A stretch of DNA of 64,000 bases from positions 42,618,758 through 42,682,757 of the forward strand of contig OX485805.1 in NCBI GenBank assembly GCA_950295325.1, written 5' to 3'. The notes under the pieces were generated by a model. That model searched no databases and was not told the DNA's origin. It saw nothing but the letters and a program-made list of their open reading frames with translations. Below, piece by piece: positions 23,065-36,400 of this stretch. The stretch is from Polytrichum commune. Its lineage: Eukaryota > Streptophyta > Polytrichopsida > Polytrichales > Polytrichaceae. How positions within the stretch are numbered: the first letter of the stretch is position 1; each line of letters begins with the position of its first letter. A program made the translations under genes and the position numbers.

Positions 23065-23978
23065 TCAACGAACTTTTCCCACCGGCTGCGACTGGGCGCA
23101 ACCAACGCGCCCATCGCCCGTTCACTGTCACAATCGACGAGAGTTAACTTGTATTTCTTTTGGACTATTAGCGGCGAGTGAATTACGATTGAGGCAAACC
23201 GGCAATTAGTTACAAAAGTACGGACGATTTTGAGAAATAACCGGTGGAAGTTCAAGACTGCAAGAAAATTACCCAATCATGTTAGAGGAATTTATAGAAT
23301 ATACCCCAACTGAATATAGGAAAACCGGAGGATGTCAACATGTAACTGGTTGGCCCGAATTATCTTGTTTGTTTTTGACAATGAAACAAACTTGGTTCAT
23401 TTTTCCTAAAATGAAGTGACATTTTTAAACTAAAAGTATATCTCAACTACTACTAAATATTTTATTTTAGTATCATATGGTATTTTATGTCACATGTGGT
23501 AACTTTTTTTATTGACACTTCATATGAATAAGTTTAGTGCAAATATCACCACCACAAGCTACTTTTGGTTCATCCACCTTTGGTATCTTCTGCATCCTAA
23601 AATTCATATTAAGAAATGTCGTCATGGATGATTGAAATTTGGATGAACATTCACCTAAGAAGTGACATTAATTGCAACAATGTAAACCTATAATGTCTAA
23701 TTTCCTTTTTTAGAAGTTCAAGACTCCAGGAAAATTACCGAGCATGTTAGAGGTTTTTATAGAATATACCTTGATTTATCCCAGGAAAACCGGAGGATGT
23801 CAACGTGTAATCGATTGGACTTGCAAACAATAGGGTCTCAATCGATTATGCCCAAAAATCTCCCCGATCACTGGGTCCGAAGGATTTCACGTTTTTCTCA
23901 AGTTTTACTAGTCAGAGTGGGCAAAGAAAGTTTCGCGAAGGTTCCTGGGGCAAAAAAAAATTTCGCGAGAGAGTGTAG

Positions 23979-24050
23979 ACGCCCACACCTACTGGTGGCA
24001 GCGAACGGGCGAACTCCGTTCACTGCTGCCCACCACCAGTAGGTGTGGGC
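23979..24050. repeat. GC-rich hairpin about 95 bp beyond the UXT stop codon
   Basis: CCCACACCTACTGGTGGCAG pairs with 'ctgcccaccaccagtaggtgtggg' around a CGAACGG...CCGTTC inner stem. It lies just downstream of the minus-strand UXT stop codon at 24144, so it could fall in or near the 3' untranslated region (inference). Confidence 0.65.
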
Positions 24051-24143
24051 AGGGTATAAATCAAGAACAACATGACTTTCTTGAGCATTGTAAGAAATTA
24101 AGATAAAATTTTAAAACTAAACATTAAAAAAATATCTGCATTT

Positions 24144-27100
24144 CTATTCTAATGCACCTAAAGCGATGGTTAGAAAAATGACCTGATTATTTACAGGAGG
24201 AATGTCCTCAATCTTCTGCTGACTTTCCTTGACGGATACAATTGAGTAGAGTCCCATTCCCAGCACTGCGACTAAAATGCCACATATATTGCGCCAACTG
24301 AAGGGGTTCTTGAGCAGAATATATCCGAATGCCAATACCAGGCACGTCTTCAGGTGGCCAAGCACTTGATACGTCACTGCCGATGTTTTCCCAATGACTA
24401 AAAACGTGCTGAAGTTGACCGAAACAGATATCAAACATGACAGTGTAATAAAAAACTGCCAGCCCAACAAGTCATCGTATCAGAATTGCTCAAAACTATC
24501 CTAACATTCAAGAGCACGACATGTTTCTCAGTGCAATTACAAGATACACCACAGGCTAAAACAACAAAAACAAAACATCTACTTGACTCTAATCTCATCA
24601 AATGATATGATGCTTTTAATTGTGAGTACCTATGACAAAAATTATCCACTTTGAAACCATAGTAGTCAGTAGATACCTGACATAAAGCATCTGCAAATTC
24701 CAGATCACATGAGGACCTTTGACATGCCAAAGTAGTCAAAGATTCTCACTTGGACTCCTCAAAGAAACATGGTGAGATAACTCTGGGTTGAAGAATATGA
24801 ACTGACATAAGCATGTAGAAACCTTTGAACATGTCAAGGGGGCAATGAAAAGTGACTTACCACAACATAAGGAGTGTAGGGAAAGTCCAACACATTCCGA
24901 CGTGTCAAGGCAGCATCCAGAAAAGGACCTGTTATAAACAATGTGGCAGCCTGGAATGGACAAGATTGGTATAGAAGCTGTGTAGATGTCACTTTGTACC
25001 TCTTCTGAATGGTGTTAGTCATCTAGAATATCTCAAGTTAAGAGAACAACACTCAGATACGAGGTTAAAAATAATAAAAACGTACCAGCCTTGCATCTTA
25101 AAGGATGAAATAGGAGAAAGCACAGTTCATTCTTCTGACCCGAACACCATCTTGCGTTACAATCAAGTATGAGAGACTTCACTCTCAACTTGACTGTTTT
25201 GTAAGTAGGAAATAATTTCCAATATGTAGAAATGTGATTCCTATTAACTAGCTGAATATTATATGACAACCATCTTTACTTGCAGAGCATTTATAGAACC
25301 ATTCTCAATATGTCGACATGGAAGGATACAATCTGTGCTACACATGTGGTCACGATGGCTAAGCAGGAAATCACAGAACCCAAAAGATTGAGCTGCAAAT
25401 CTGTGACTGTCGCAATGCCCACCCCAGATAGCAGCAGCAGAATGGCCAACTGGATCCTTTGGCTGCAGATCCACAACCACCAGGGACAATTAGTGCAAAT
25501 ACATGCAATCAGATGGTATTATATAGAATCCCTAAGAAGGTCTTGGCAGGAATGCAAACTTCAACGCATACTTTTGCAAAGATGAAAATTTGATACCAAA
25601 AGGTCTCTCCTCCCCTTCTTCACCAAAGAGTCCATCCTAGCATCTTTACCAAAATGGGCTTCCTGGAGACCTCTTCCAGACATACAAAGCAATTCTGCAC
25701 AATAAACACTTTTGGGCTAAACAGATCAGAATAATAAATGGAGATAAACAAGTACTTGTCTAATGGGCAAGGTCTCAGTTGTCCTAATGTGACATACCTG
25801 AAGCGCTTTCCAAAAAACAAAGTTTCCAGAAGAACTGTGCAAGGGATGATTGCAAGCTTTGTCATCTGCAAGGTGGTCACAGTTCCAATCAATCATCTGC
25901 TTCCAAACTCCAAAGCGACATAAAAGAAGATATCCTCAGATACACAACAACAAAATTTGCTAAAAATGTGGTTAGATAAGCAGTGTGGTTGCAAAGGAGG
26001 CTCCAAGGACGTCACCTGATAGAAGCCAACAGAATTAAAACCCAGGCTTAAATTCAGTAAGCCTATTGAGATGCCATTCAGGACAGCAAAGCTAACAACT
26101 ACATGTGTGTCAAATGGCTTGTGCTCAAAGAATCTGAGCCACCGCGCAACATGAAGCGAACAGTAGGTCACCAATAGATGCCAGCTTGTTAATGTCGTGG
26201 CTGCACCACAGAACAGATTATAAATTCCCACGACATTGTCAAAGAACAAATCAGACGAGATTGAGCCATGGCAAGAACCAAACTTAAATGTCTGAATGGT
26301 GTAACTTAAGCATCCCTTTTCTGGCACATGCAACCATGACAACAAAATCGCTTTCACATGCACTTCTAAGCAAATTGACTGCATAGAAAACACACTTGTA
26401 CACAAATGTATCAGTAGGAAGGCAGTTGAGTTTCATATTCTGATCCAATTTCAATGCATGGTTTGTAGAGCTTACAAAAGCCCTAACAAAACCCTCATTG
26501 ACCATCCCAAAAAGTGACGGATCTTCCAGTTTTCTGTTGATTTCTTTGATTACCCACAAACCTCAACTACAAGATGCCTTTAATGACAATCATAGGTTCC
26601 ATGCATTCTCAAGTGATGTTCAAAGCCCCATTGTCTTCATGTCCAAACCTTGCACCCTCGTTATGAAATTTATGCATCTAGAAAAGGTCGTAACGTAGTT
26701 CCCCCAGTACAATTGGCAGTTAAGCCATCTCCGGCTAAATTGCAATAATTACAAGTAATGGAACAACGACAAGTGTTGATGAGTATAAACAAGTGAAAGA
26801 CATCTCTCTTCTAGAACGAAAATACTTTGTTTGAGGGACTGCTGATTGGCATTCATGTACATGGCCATGTCCCTGGATAGGTATACAAGTAGCTTCCCAA
26901 TTTCTATCAGTTATCATTGCAAACGGAAGTTTCGTAACCTTCTTCATTGCATTCTTAAGCCTGTGTAAAGACGGTTTTTTTCTATAATTCTAGCTTCAAG
27001 AATAAATCCAAGGATCAAGGTCCTTGATTACGTGTATGACGCCAAGCGTAGTCAAGTGGTTTGAAGCTCTTATTAATCGGCACCTCACTATTACCTATTT

Positions 27101-27964
27101 CTCTTCGGACAAAGCCTTCTCCCATCTACCAAGATTCAACTTGAAGACCATACCATGTAGAATCTCACCGAGTGTAAATATACTCTCCAAGATGCTTATC
27201 TATGGAGCACACCCACTACACCACTTGAGAATACTATGTTTCATCCCAAGGAAACAAATGCACCTTGAATTCTATGCAATGCCCTATACCTTATCCTGCT
27301 CACAAAGCTCCCCATGGCTGTATTCCATGGAGGGCTTGTGGAAATGTTTGGGCAGGGTAGAACTTCAACCGAATTGATCAGACAGACTAGATCGAAAAGA
27401 AGAGGCGCCCCACTTAACCATATGATCTACAGAATCCCAGATCGAACAGAAGTTCGATAACCTTCGTCATAGCATTTTTAAGCATGTGTAAGGACGTTTT
27501 CTTTCTATAATGCTAGCTTCAAGAATGAATCCAAGAATCAAGGTCCTTGAATACGGGCATGAATGCCAAGCAAGAACTTAAGTTTAGTCACTCGGACAGA
27601 GTATATCGAAAAGAAGAAGCGCCTCACTTAACCATGTGATTTGCAGAAATTCCAATAGCACCAAAGAACTGGTGCTTACAAGAGAGTCGGTAACTTCCTT
27701 TGACGCAAGAAACCTCTCTCTTTCTCTCTCTCTCGCTCTCTCTCTTCTCTCTTTGCCAAACTATTCCGGCAATGTGGAAAGATCCTGAGCACCACCCAAA
27801 GAAAGAAAGAAAGAAAGAATGGATTTGCAAGCATGGCCCTAACCAAAACAGAATCCGAGAGTGCTGATGAGCGCCTTGTTGCAGATGACGATGGCTACGG
27901 ACGAGATGACCGACAATCCCAGAGCCCCAGCTGTCCCGAGATTCAATCCTCCTCTCTCTGTCAT
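24144..27964 (-). CDS. UXT: Golgi UDP-xylose transporter (UXT-type nucleotide sugar transporter), complete, 6 exons
   Basis: Drug/metabolite-type (TPT/NST) membrane antiporter that imports UDP-xylose into the Golgi for xylan and xyloglucan synthesis; the substrate is inferred from family similarity. Coding exons: 27964-27844, 26200-26016, 25865-25798, 25462-25330, 25022-24861 and 24455-24144. All junctions are GT-AG and in phase, giving 326 residues, close to the usual ~340. Landmarks: ICNKAL at 27-32 in the first membrane helix, TTLTSWHLLVTYCSLH from residue 42, NGISIGLLNLSLGFNSVGFY ending at 101, and the signature GKTSAVTYQVLGHLKT at 245-260. The rest is a succession of hydrophobic helices. 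The last exon reads through a poor donor-like CAG/GTCATT into a short tail ending at TAG 24144-24146. If that site is a donor, the tail would differ. Intron 1 is about 1.64 kb and repeat-laden. Confidence 0.92.
26932..27655. repeat. Duplicated block within UXT intron 1
   Basis: The sequence 'gtgtaa.gacg.tttttctataat.ctagcttcaagaat.aatccaa.gatcaaggtccttga' occurs at about 26965 and 27486. 'cgaaaagaagaggcgcc.cacttaaccatatgat.tacag' occurs at about 27392 and 27608. The two blocks form a duplication in which the first copy carries about 330 extra bases (27040-27375). A TC-rich run lies at 27713-27760. The duplication lies wholly inside the first intron and does not disturb coding. Confidence 0.65.
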
Positions 27965-28094
27965 TGCTCCTGCTGCAACTCCAACTCCAACACCAAAACT
28001 CTTTCAAAAACTCCCAAGATTCCCTTCAAACAGAGTTCCCTAAACACCGCATCATGTTGCACTTCACCATGTTCCATACATTGAGGCCGCTCAG

Positions 28095-29030
28095 TTTTTC
28101 AGATTCCCAGCAAGTTATGATGTCCCTAAACCCCCCCAAGATGTCCCTGCAACTAAATCCCTCAAATGCTGTCAGCCCTCCAGATTTCAGCCGGCAAGCT
28201 TTGTCTGTAAACCCAACAGGATTGTCTCAGAACCTCAAATGCTGTCCAGATTTCAGATTCCGGCAGAGAAATGGCCGGCAAGCTCTATCTTGGAAGCCAC
28301 CAAGATGATCCAATGCTCCCGGTAAGTACTCCAAATTTCAGATTCCCAGCAGCTACGTTATCTCTAAACCCCCCCCCCCCCCCCCCCAAGATGTCTCTGC
28401 AACTAAAAACCTCAATGCGACCAGCCTTTCAGATTTCAGCCAGAAAGCCCTGTCTCTTAACTCAACAGGGTTATGTCAGGGGCTCAAAACCTCAAATGCT
28501 ATCTAGATTTCAGATTCCAGCAAAGGAATGGCCTGCAAGGTACGTCTTGAAACCCACCAAGACGATCCAATGCTGAATGTACTCCAGATTTCAGATTGCC
28601 AGAAATCTATTTCTCTAAACTCCCCCACCCTAGGTGTCCCTGCACGAAAAATCTCAAATGCGGCCAGTCCTCCAGATTTCAGCCAGCAAGCTCGGTTTCT
28701 TAACCCAACAGGGTTAGGTCGGAAACTAAAAACCTCAAATGCTGTCCAGATTTCAGATTCCGGCAAAGAAATGGCCAGCAATCGATGTCTTGAAACCCAC
28801 CAACATGATCCAATGCCAAATGTATGTGCTCCGGATTCTCAGCCAGCTATGTCTCTAAACCCCCCAACACCCCTCCCCAAGAAGTCCCTGAAAGTAAAAA
28901 CCTCAAATGCGGCCTGTCTCATAACCCACCAGGATTATCTCTGGAACTAAAAACCTCAAATGCTTCAGGAACAAAACCAAAAGTCCAGATTTCAGATTCC
29001 AGGAAGCTCTCTGTCTTGAAACCACCAAGA
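28095..29030. repeat. ~245-bp tandem array upstream of UXT
   Basis: Four units with period about 240-250 bp start about 130 bp upstream of the UXT start codon. Recurrent pieces are 'cagatttcagattcc' followed by 'cagcaag..atg', 'aaacccccccaagatgtccctg', 'ccagatttcagccagcaagc' with 'aacccaacaggattatgtc', and 'aaatggcc.gcaagct....gaaacccaccaagatgatccaatg'. Phase markers lie at about 28098, 28330, 28583 and 28829. One unit contains a C19 run (28369-28387). Open frames exist but shift between units, so I do not call coding sequence. Confidence 0.85.
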
Positions 29031-30651
29031 TGTCCTAAGCTTAGGAAATCACAACCTCGAAATGCATGCAGTGCACCAGATTTCAAATCCCCAGCACCCT
29101 CCGAATCTCTACCGTTGATCCCAACCAAGATGTTCCAGAACCATGAAAACCTTCAAACCTCGAAATGCTGCTACAAAGCTCAAATTCCCCACAAATCTGT
29201 GGGCCTCCGGAGCCTGAGTTAACCCAAGATGCTGATGAGCCTGGAACTACCCACAAGCAGGTTAAACCCGAAAAGGCTACCGGACTCTCAAGACTCCCAG
29301 CCTTGTGTTGTAGAGTATGCAAGCACGTGTTACTCACTAACTTCGCATTTGTGCAGCATGTGGGAGAAGCTTGAAGTTAAGGTGATGATGATGTTGTTAT
29401 TGTTGTTGTTTATTCAACTTCTCCTTTAGTTAAGTTACTATGCCCAACTTGTTGAAGACGTGAGTCGTGTGAGTCCGCTTGTTTCTTCGTGACAGGTGGG
29501 ACTCCACACCCTAAAAGCAATTCATCCATCGCCGTAGCAAGCGTCAGTCCCTCTTCTTATGTAGATGGAATGTAGATAAGTAGGTAAGCTAACTTGCTTA
29601 GTCAATCATGCATATCACTAATCCAAATGGACTTCAAAAATAGGTTAAATTAGCCAAAGGGTTGGTTTAAGCAATCATGTTTAGATGAAAACGAGGAATT
29701 TATCATATACAAGCGTACTTCTCATTCATTCAAGATGAAAGCTATGAAACAACATGCATCTCGGAGGTTGTTTTTTTTTTTTAAGTTGATTTGACACTTG
29801 ACTCAGCTTCACAGACCCTAAGTTAGTGATCTCGGGGGTCATTTGAGATGATTTGCCAACAAACCTAAAGGGGGTAAAGTTTTTATGCTGGAGGGGTGAG
29901 AAGTACACTCGTATACAACAATTCCCTTTGTTTGAGTTTGTTCACCTCTTTGAGTTGGCTCCTACCATTGTTATCCAAGATAAGAATTCAATTCATTATA
30001 TTATAGCATTCATGTTATTCTTTTTAGATGAATTGATCCCGGCATAAGCATCAAAGGCCCCACATTAGTCTAGTTAGACCCAATTGAGATGAATCAAACC
30101 CACATTAAACCTATGGGGGGGTAGGTGTTTATTGGATCCTCTTTACCTAGGTAGAAGTGGTGGGCCTAGATCAAATAGGTAGGCATCTAGCCATGGCCTC
30201 ATTTAAGCACCCTCTACCTTTAGTTAATGGGCTTTTATATATCCTCAAAAAAATTAGTGGAACTCCTACTATTCATATCATCATCTAGTTAGTTATTTAG
30301 TTAGAATATCTCCACACGTGGCCATTACGGATCACAAGTGGACCACTTTAGCCTCTTATTGTCAATTAGACAATACATGTTGACAAAAATTGGTTTTAGG
30401 TAATTCTAGACTTTCAAATAGTCCATAATTATGTATGCATTGTGTGATAACAAACACAACACACAATGCAAGCACACAGTCATCTAATCATAAATGCATA
30501 GTATACATCCAATACAAGCCACGTATGATGCACAACCACAAAGTTGTGAAAAGAAGTCACAATGTTGAGGGGATTTAGAGAATGATGTCAAACACCGGTT
30601 TTGTCATAAATTGACTAGAATATCCGGAATTACCTAATTACTAGTTCAAAG
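29031..30651. other. Gap downstream of the tandem array
   Basis: About 1.6 kb with no supported gene. A short open stretch at about 29165-29374 (+) contains a CxxC...H-like pattern but has no recognisable family. The remainder is AT-rich. Confidence 0.35.
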
Positions 30652-30653
30652 TA

Positions 30654-31005
30654 CACTAAATATTGTATTTAATGTACTTAGTGTCACTAACTCTAATTGG
30701 CTAGCTCTATACTAATTGTAAACCGCCCGTGTAGTGTCACCAACCTTACATTATATGTTGATACTTGTTACAAAAAAATTGGGCATTTATAGATTTACAA
30801 TGTTGCAAAACATTGTCACTTACTAAGAAATTTATCATTTGGATTTCAACCATCCGTGACAATGTTTCATTACATAAATGGCAGTTGGATGAACTAAAGG
30901 TAAGTTGGGATGACAATACTTGTAAACTTAATCATAATAAGTTCTATCATAAAAATTATCACAATGACATAAAACACCATATGACACTAAATACATTATT
31001 TAGTG
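30654..31005 (+). mobile_element. 352-bp MITE, family B with CACTA-type ends, copy 2
   Basis: Begins CACTAAATATTGTATTTAAT and ends ...AATACATTATTTAGTG, with TA on both sides (30652-30653 and 31006-31007). The terminal inverted repeat is about 26 bp. Length and architecture match 9444-9796. Confidence 0.8.
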
Positions 31006-31007
31006 TA

Positions 31008-33127
31008 GTTGTGCATGTGCTCTTGCAACATTTTTAAGGCAAGATGTCATGTTTTCTTTTTGATCGTCACGTTGAAATGAAGATGACGAGTGGTCGATGT
31101 TTTAGCATAGTCGAGTTAATGAGCTCCACCGACTAGCATGGAGTATAAAGTGAGGCCAGTTGTTGAGCACATTTGTCAACTTAGAGACATTGGATAGTTG
31201 GTGAGTGTGGCCACTAAGGGGTTGATCACACCAGGCATTTTTGGCACCATCCGTCAGCATATGCAGTTGTAATAATGTGAAAAATGGTGGGCCAACATCT
31301 ATTTATGTACATAATCTCCAACAATTTCACAATTGGAATCGGATCAAAAGTTTGGTGTGATCAAAGCATGAGGGCAGTGTCACGCTTAGACTAACAGCTT
31401 GGGGGCTCCAAACCTTGGCCCATTAATTTTTCTCTTACTCATGCCCAAAGAACATGTTGGTTGAATAGATGTTATGCCAACCATCGTTGTAATATAGGTG
31501 ATATCTATTAATTTAACTCCGAATGGCAAACTTCCAACTCCTCTATTAGAAAATCAACATTCATTTCTCACTTGTTCATTACATGTAAGAGACCTTAAAA
31601 CTATTCATCTATCACCAAAGCCTACAACTTGAGCCCCTCCAAGATGTCAAAATGGGCAAATGGAATGTAGATAAGTTAAGCTTCCATTCCTTGCAACTTT
31701 AGTGAAGCTCCTATTGTTTCCACAACATTATTTAGTTAGTTAGTTAGAGCATCCCCACACGTTGCCACTATAGACACCTCTAACCTCATGCCACCAATAA
31801 GTAGTTTTCCATGCATTCTCACCATCATCAAATTAGAGATGTTTTCTCTCCTTTAGACTCTACCACCCCTTCAAATATGCAACTCATAGAAGGCAAAATT
31901 TAAACTTTGATGTAAGGAAATCGTCAATCATCATCTCACAACATGCACCAAATAAACTATTAGCTTCAACTTTTCAATGTAAAGATTCGTGTAGTGTAAT
32001 AATTCACTTTTGATCATGGGACCCATAACTTGAAAGTGCCACTTTACCCCCGACCATTGACACAACTTCATGCAACATGGGTCAAATAGATGACCAAAAC
32101 AATTGACCAAGGCTATCGTAAGTAGAATAGGTAACACTAATAACTACTTGTGGACCCTACCACTACCATACATCCAAGAACCTTACATGATACAAATTGA
32201 ATTTGGTCCCGTGAAGTCCTCGGCTCCATTTTAAACATACCATTTGTTGGTTGCATCTTCTTGTTGCATTGGCCCATTGGACATGTCGATGGACAAGCCT
32301 TGTGGACCTCTAAGTGTCTCCATCGCACAAACACATCCTTGAGTATACATCCATGTCTCTATACGATTCAATAAAATGTGTCAACCAACACTAGGAGACA
32401 ACTTGTATGTTTCAACCATCCGTTGTAACTTGTCCGCTACAATCCACAGCAAGAAAATGCATAAATGAATCATTTTAGTTGTCAAGAGGAGGTTTTTGTT
32501 TGCAAATTTGGGAAAATTGACAAATAAAAACCTTGAGTTGACAACCAAAGTGATTTGTTTATGCATTTTCTTGCCATGACTTTGCAATAGACAAGTTGCA
32601 GTGGTTGGATGGAATGGACAAGCTTTCTCCTAGTGCAATGTCAATTTGTGCCAGTCGATAAGCCCAACAACCTAAATATATGAATATACTTATTATTGGA
32701 GATGCACTACCAACATATGAGTCCCAAGCAATCGTCCTATGTCAGTGAAAAAACGATGCAAAATTTGCAAAATTTCCAATGACACCGGATAAGTTGCAAG
32801 TAATGCAAGTCAATTGTCCAAGGCGCACACACTTGTAGTGATGTCACAATTTACAAGCAACTTATTATATGACATGCTTTTAATTTTCCATGTGAATTAC
32901 TGGACTGTTTGATTATATTTTAGCTAGTGGACTACGGAGTCAAGAGGAGTAGAAATTTGCAAGAACATTATGCTCATCTTTCGCCCTCAACAACTTAACT
33001 TGTGGGCCTCCAATGCACAACCACGTGTTCGAGTCTATAGCCTTCTTTAAGGAATGCTATCTTAAGGTGGAATGTTTTATTAGTAATTGGATTGACGTGC
33101 AAGGCTATTAAACTTGCATTCCTTCAC
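31008..33127. other. Gene-free AT-rich region
   Basis: About 2.1 kb. No open frame resembling a known family. A local inverted pair 'catttttcttgc.atga.tttgca' at about 32450-32590 is the only structure noticed. Confidence 0.4.
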
Positions 33128-33476
33128 ACCAAGGTAGATGGGTCTTAAGTGGTTATGTTTTTTTGCCAACCGACTTCTCCTAGGATATGAAACATGCGAT
33201 TAGTACAAGATGGTTAGCATTTCAAATCGCAAGTCATAACCACTTTCTTGTAAGTTGGGTAGCTCATTTGAATATTTACTTATCGTCAAAGCGATAGTTC
33301 CCATGTTGATTAGATGGCCATATAACACCTCCCCCCCCCCCATAATATGTTGACTGTTGAACTTAGATTGATTATCATATTTTGAACATGTAGTGCATTT
33401 GTTTGTTAACACATGTCTTTTTGATATCCATTCACACCTAACCACATACCACTCTAATATAGGTATCCAATAAGAG
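33128..33476 (-). repeat. Interspersed repeat R1, copy 5
   Basis: Runs from 'aaggtagatgggtcttaagtggtta' to 'accactctaatataggtatcc'. It is an uninterrupted copy in the same orientation as copies 2 and 4, and contains a C11 run (33331-33341). Shorter R1-like pieces also occur around 38560-38660, 39225-39365 and 53800-53920. Confidence 0.7.
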
Positions 33477-36400
33477 GAGTAACCAAGCTAAGGATATCTA
33501 CCGTACAATGTACAAATAAAACTCTTGGCATTGGCAAGGGTGGTGCAAAGCATGAAACATTTTGGCCTCCCAAGTCCACACAAATCACATGCAAAGTGAT
33601 TGGTTGTACTTCTAAGTAGGTACAAGAAGGGTTGGATGGTATTAAGATGAGTACATCAAAGTTCCCTCATGCAATGAATCAAAGAAATGGACCAAAATGG
33701 ACATGGCCAAAGGAAGGGGAAGCAACCCATACGTGGATATCAATGGCAATGAAATCCACCCGTCCCTCATCCAATCTACATGGAACAACCTCATGTCACT
33801 TAGGGCTCACTTCACATGGGGTCCCAAGTCCCAAGTGCCACTCATGTTAGCAAGGCCCAACATGGGGGCAAACTCCCAATGTTTGAGCATGAAGAAACCA
33901 TAAAAAATTGGTTTTATATTCATTAACGTCGCATATAGATCTATGTTCGGGGAAAACCGACGGCTAGTTCATTATCAACCGATGGATTTCCCCTCATGGC
34001 CGGTCCAAATTTCCAACCATCGGATGGCAATCCGACTGTAATTTCAATCCTCCGGCAATTAGCTGATGGACCAGAAAATGTCCCGGAAATGTAGCCGATT
34101 CTTCTTGTGAGTTACTGGATTTCAGCCGAAAGCATCCATAGTGCTATTTGTCTGGGGCATCTGATGATGCACTTGAGGAAGTACCCTAAACCTTAAACTT
34201 TTTGAATTATGCAACCTTTCCATGACCAAATCCAATTGCTTCTATGAAGAATTGGGGGACCCTTGGCCTTCAAGTGGTGAAGGCATTGCTAGGTTCAATT
34301 CCTGCCAAGGATATTAACTCTTCAAATTTAAAGTTTTGAACATGCCTTTCTTTTCACTTATTCAAGATTTTGTACTAAGAAATGATTTCTAATAACTTTT
34401 CATACATTTTTAAACAATTAGTGCCGATATGAATTCCATTTAATCGGATATTGGCCGATGAAAATATGAAAATATAGGCAATTGGCCGATTGATTTTACA
34501 AAAGACCGGTTCTTGCCAATGTAAATTGGAAAAAAATCCGACCCTTTGGAGCAACTACCGGCAATTAGCCACTAAGGCTTCAAAAACTTCATGAACTCTG
34601 ATATAGATTACATTTATGCAATAAATTTATTGGGACTTGTGTTGCGAGTGGGGTCTAGCTTTTTGCTCGATTTATCTCTCAACACAAGCCCCGAGTCTAG
34701 CCTCCAAATTTTTTTGTCAATGTAGGTATTCATGGCATAATTGGGACTTGGGACCCGTGTGGAGTAGTAAGCCCAACCATTATTCTCTCAACAGTTGAGA
34801 TTACACAGATTGACCTTGAGTCAACCGGAACTTAAGCCTTGGGAAAAGTGTGTCAATTGGCTTTATGACATGCGTTATAAAGATCTGGATACATGTCTCC
34901 GGTTTACTTTAGATGGTCCACCATACAAATGCATTGTCTTGGGAGTAAATCGTATTCAAGTGAAATTGGACGAAGTCAATGTAAGAAATTACAACATGTT
35001 GAATCATATCATAGGGCCCTTCAATAAAGCATGTAAAATTGCTCATGATATTATTTTAACAGTTGTTTTGATCATCACTTATCTTTAAAGTACATAGAAT
35101 TGGCATTAAAAACATAGATTTTTTTTCCCCTTCATATTTTGACATCATAGCATTTAAGCAATCACCGATGATTCACATATCTCCCATAAACTTGAGATAT
35201 TGAAAGCATATTGACAGATTTGTCCTTAGAATTGAAGCAACCATAATGTCCAAATTTTGAGAATATGTCCATATTCACTTAATTTAAATAATGATGGACA
35301 TGTATTCTAAATTCTTGACGTTTTGGTTACCTTGACCCTATGGGTGGCTAACACATTCAAACAAGACTAGGAAGAAAAAATTTCAAAAATTTCAAAATGC
35401 TTAAGCGTTATAATTAATTGATCAATCAATATAAATATAATCCAAACAAGTACTTTCTTATTATCATAAACATGAGTCTTTATAAATATTCCATTGGAAG
35501 ATCCCACCTTAAGATTCAATATGTTATAGTCATGGAGTGGTCCTTGGTATATGTTAGTGTAAATATAAGCTTGACACCAAATTAATCGAGGAGCAAACAA
35601 GCACTCCCCGCATTTCAACCTTGCGCAATTGAATTTCACATGGACACAAACAATAACTTCTACTTTATCAAAAAATGAATAAATAATAAATAAATAAATA
35701 AATGATCTTGGGCAATCTAACATGAATTTGAGCATGTTGGTCCTACCCTGCTCAAGAATTTTCTTGGTGCAAGGTGAGGTTTGTTGCCTCCCTTGCGGTG
35801 GGCGGACTCTTGGCTTTTTCCATGTCTAGCTAGTTTTTCTTATGTCAAGTAAAGAGAAGATTTCACAATGGGAATCGAACCGCCAACCACTTCAATTAGA
35901 ATTTGGTACCTCTCTACTATCACCTAGTAATTTAAGGTCATCTTGGACCCTACTTTATCTATAATCACTAAGAGGGGAAAATTTGCAATCACCTTCGGGA
36001 TGCTAAAGCCAATTGAATCTTAAGAGAGTAGAGTATGCAAAGAGTAGAGTGGAGTAGAGTAGATAAGAGTATGTATGTGTTAATTATTTCCACACTAATT
36101 CCTCACCCCCACTAATAGGACTAATTAGTATAGCTAAGTAGGTGGTTTACTTACTTAATAACTGTACACAAAATATCATGTAGATTGAGATGACATTGTT
36201 GTCAAAAATTTGGTCACAAAAATGACTTGTAAGTGTGCCATGTACATGTCTTGATCACTTTGTCATGTGGTGCTACTATTGGTAGCACTAATAATAAGTT
36301 ACATTTTTATTTATTTTTATTATAATTTTTTCTTCTATTGCAACAAAATTTGTGAGCGGCATGCATCCCGGTGTCAACATAATCAAACCTAGTACAAGTT

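Noticed and set aside
27024-27377. Plus-strand open frame in UXT intron 1 with a faint copia-integrase look (HLRI...CFIPRKQ)
   Set aside because: The resemblance is a few residues only and is not supported by neighbouring domains.
27833-28308. Proline- and serine-rich open frames on the plus strand
   Set aside because: They overlap the minus-strand first exon of the UDP-xylose transporter or run into the tandem array with shifting frames, so they are shadows.
34795-35088. A 97-codon plus-strand open frame
   Set aside because: It starts at TTG, not ATG, and shows no recognisable family.
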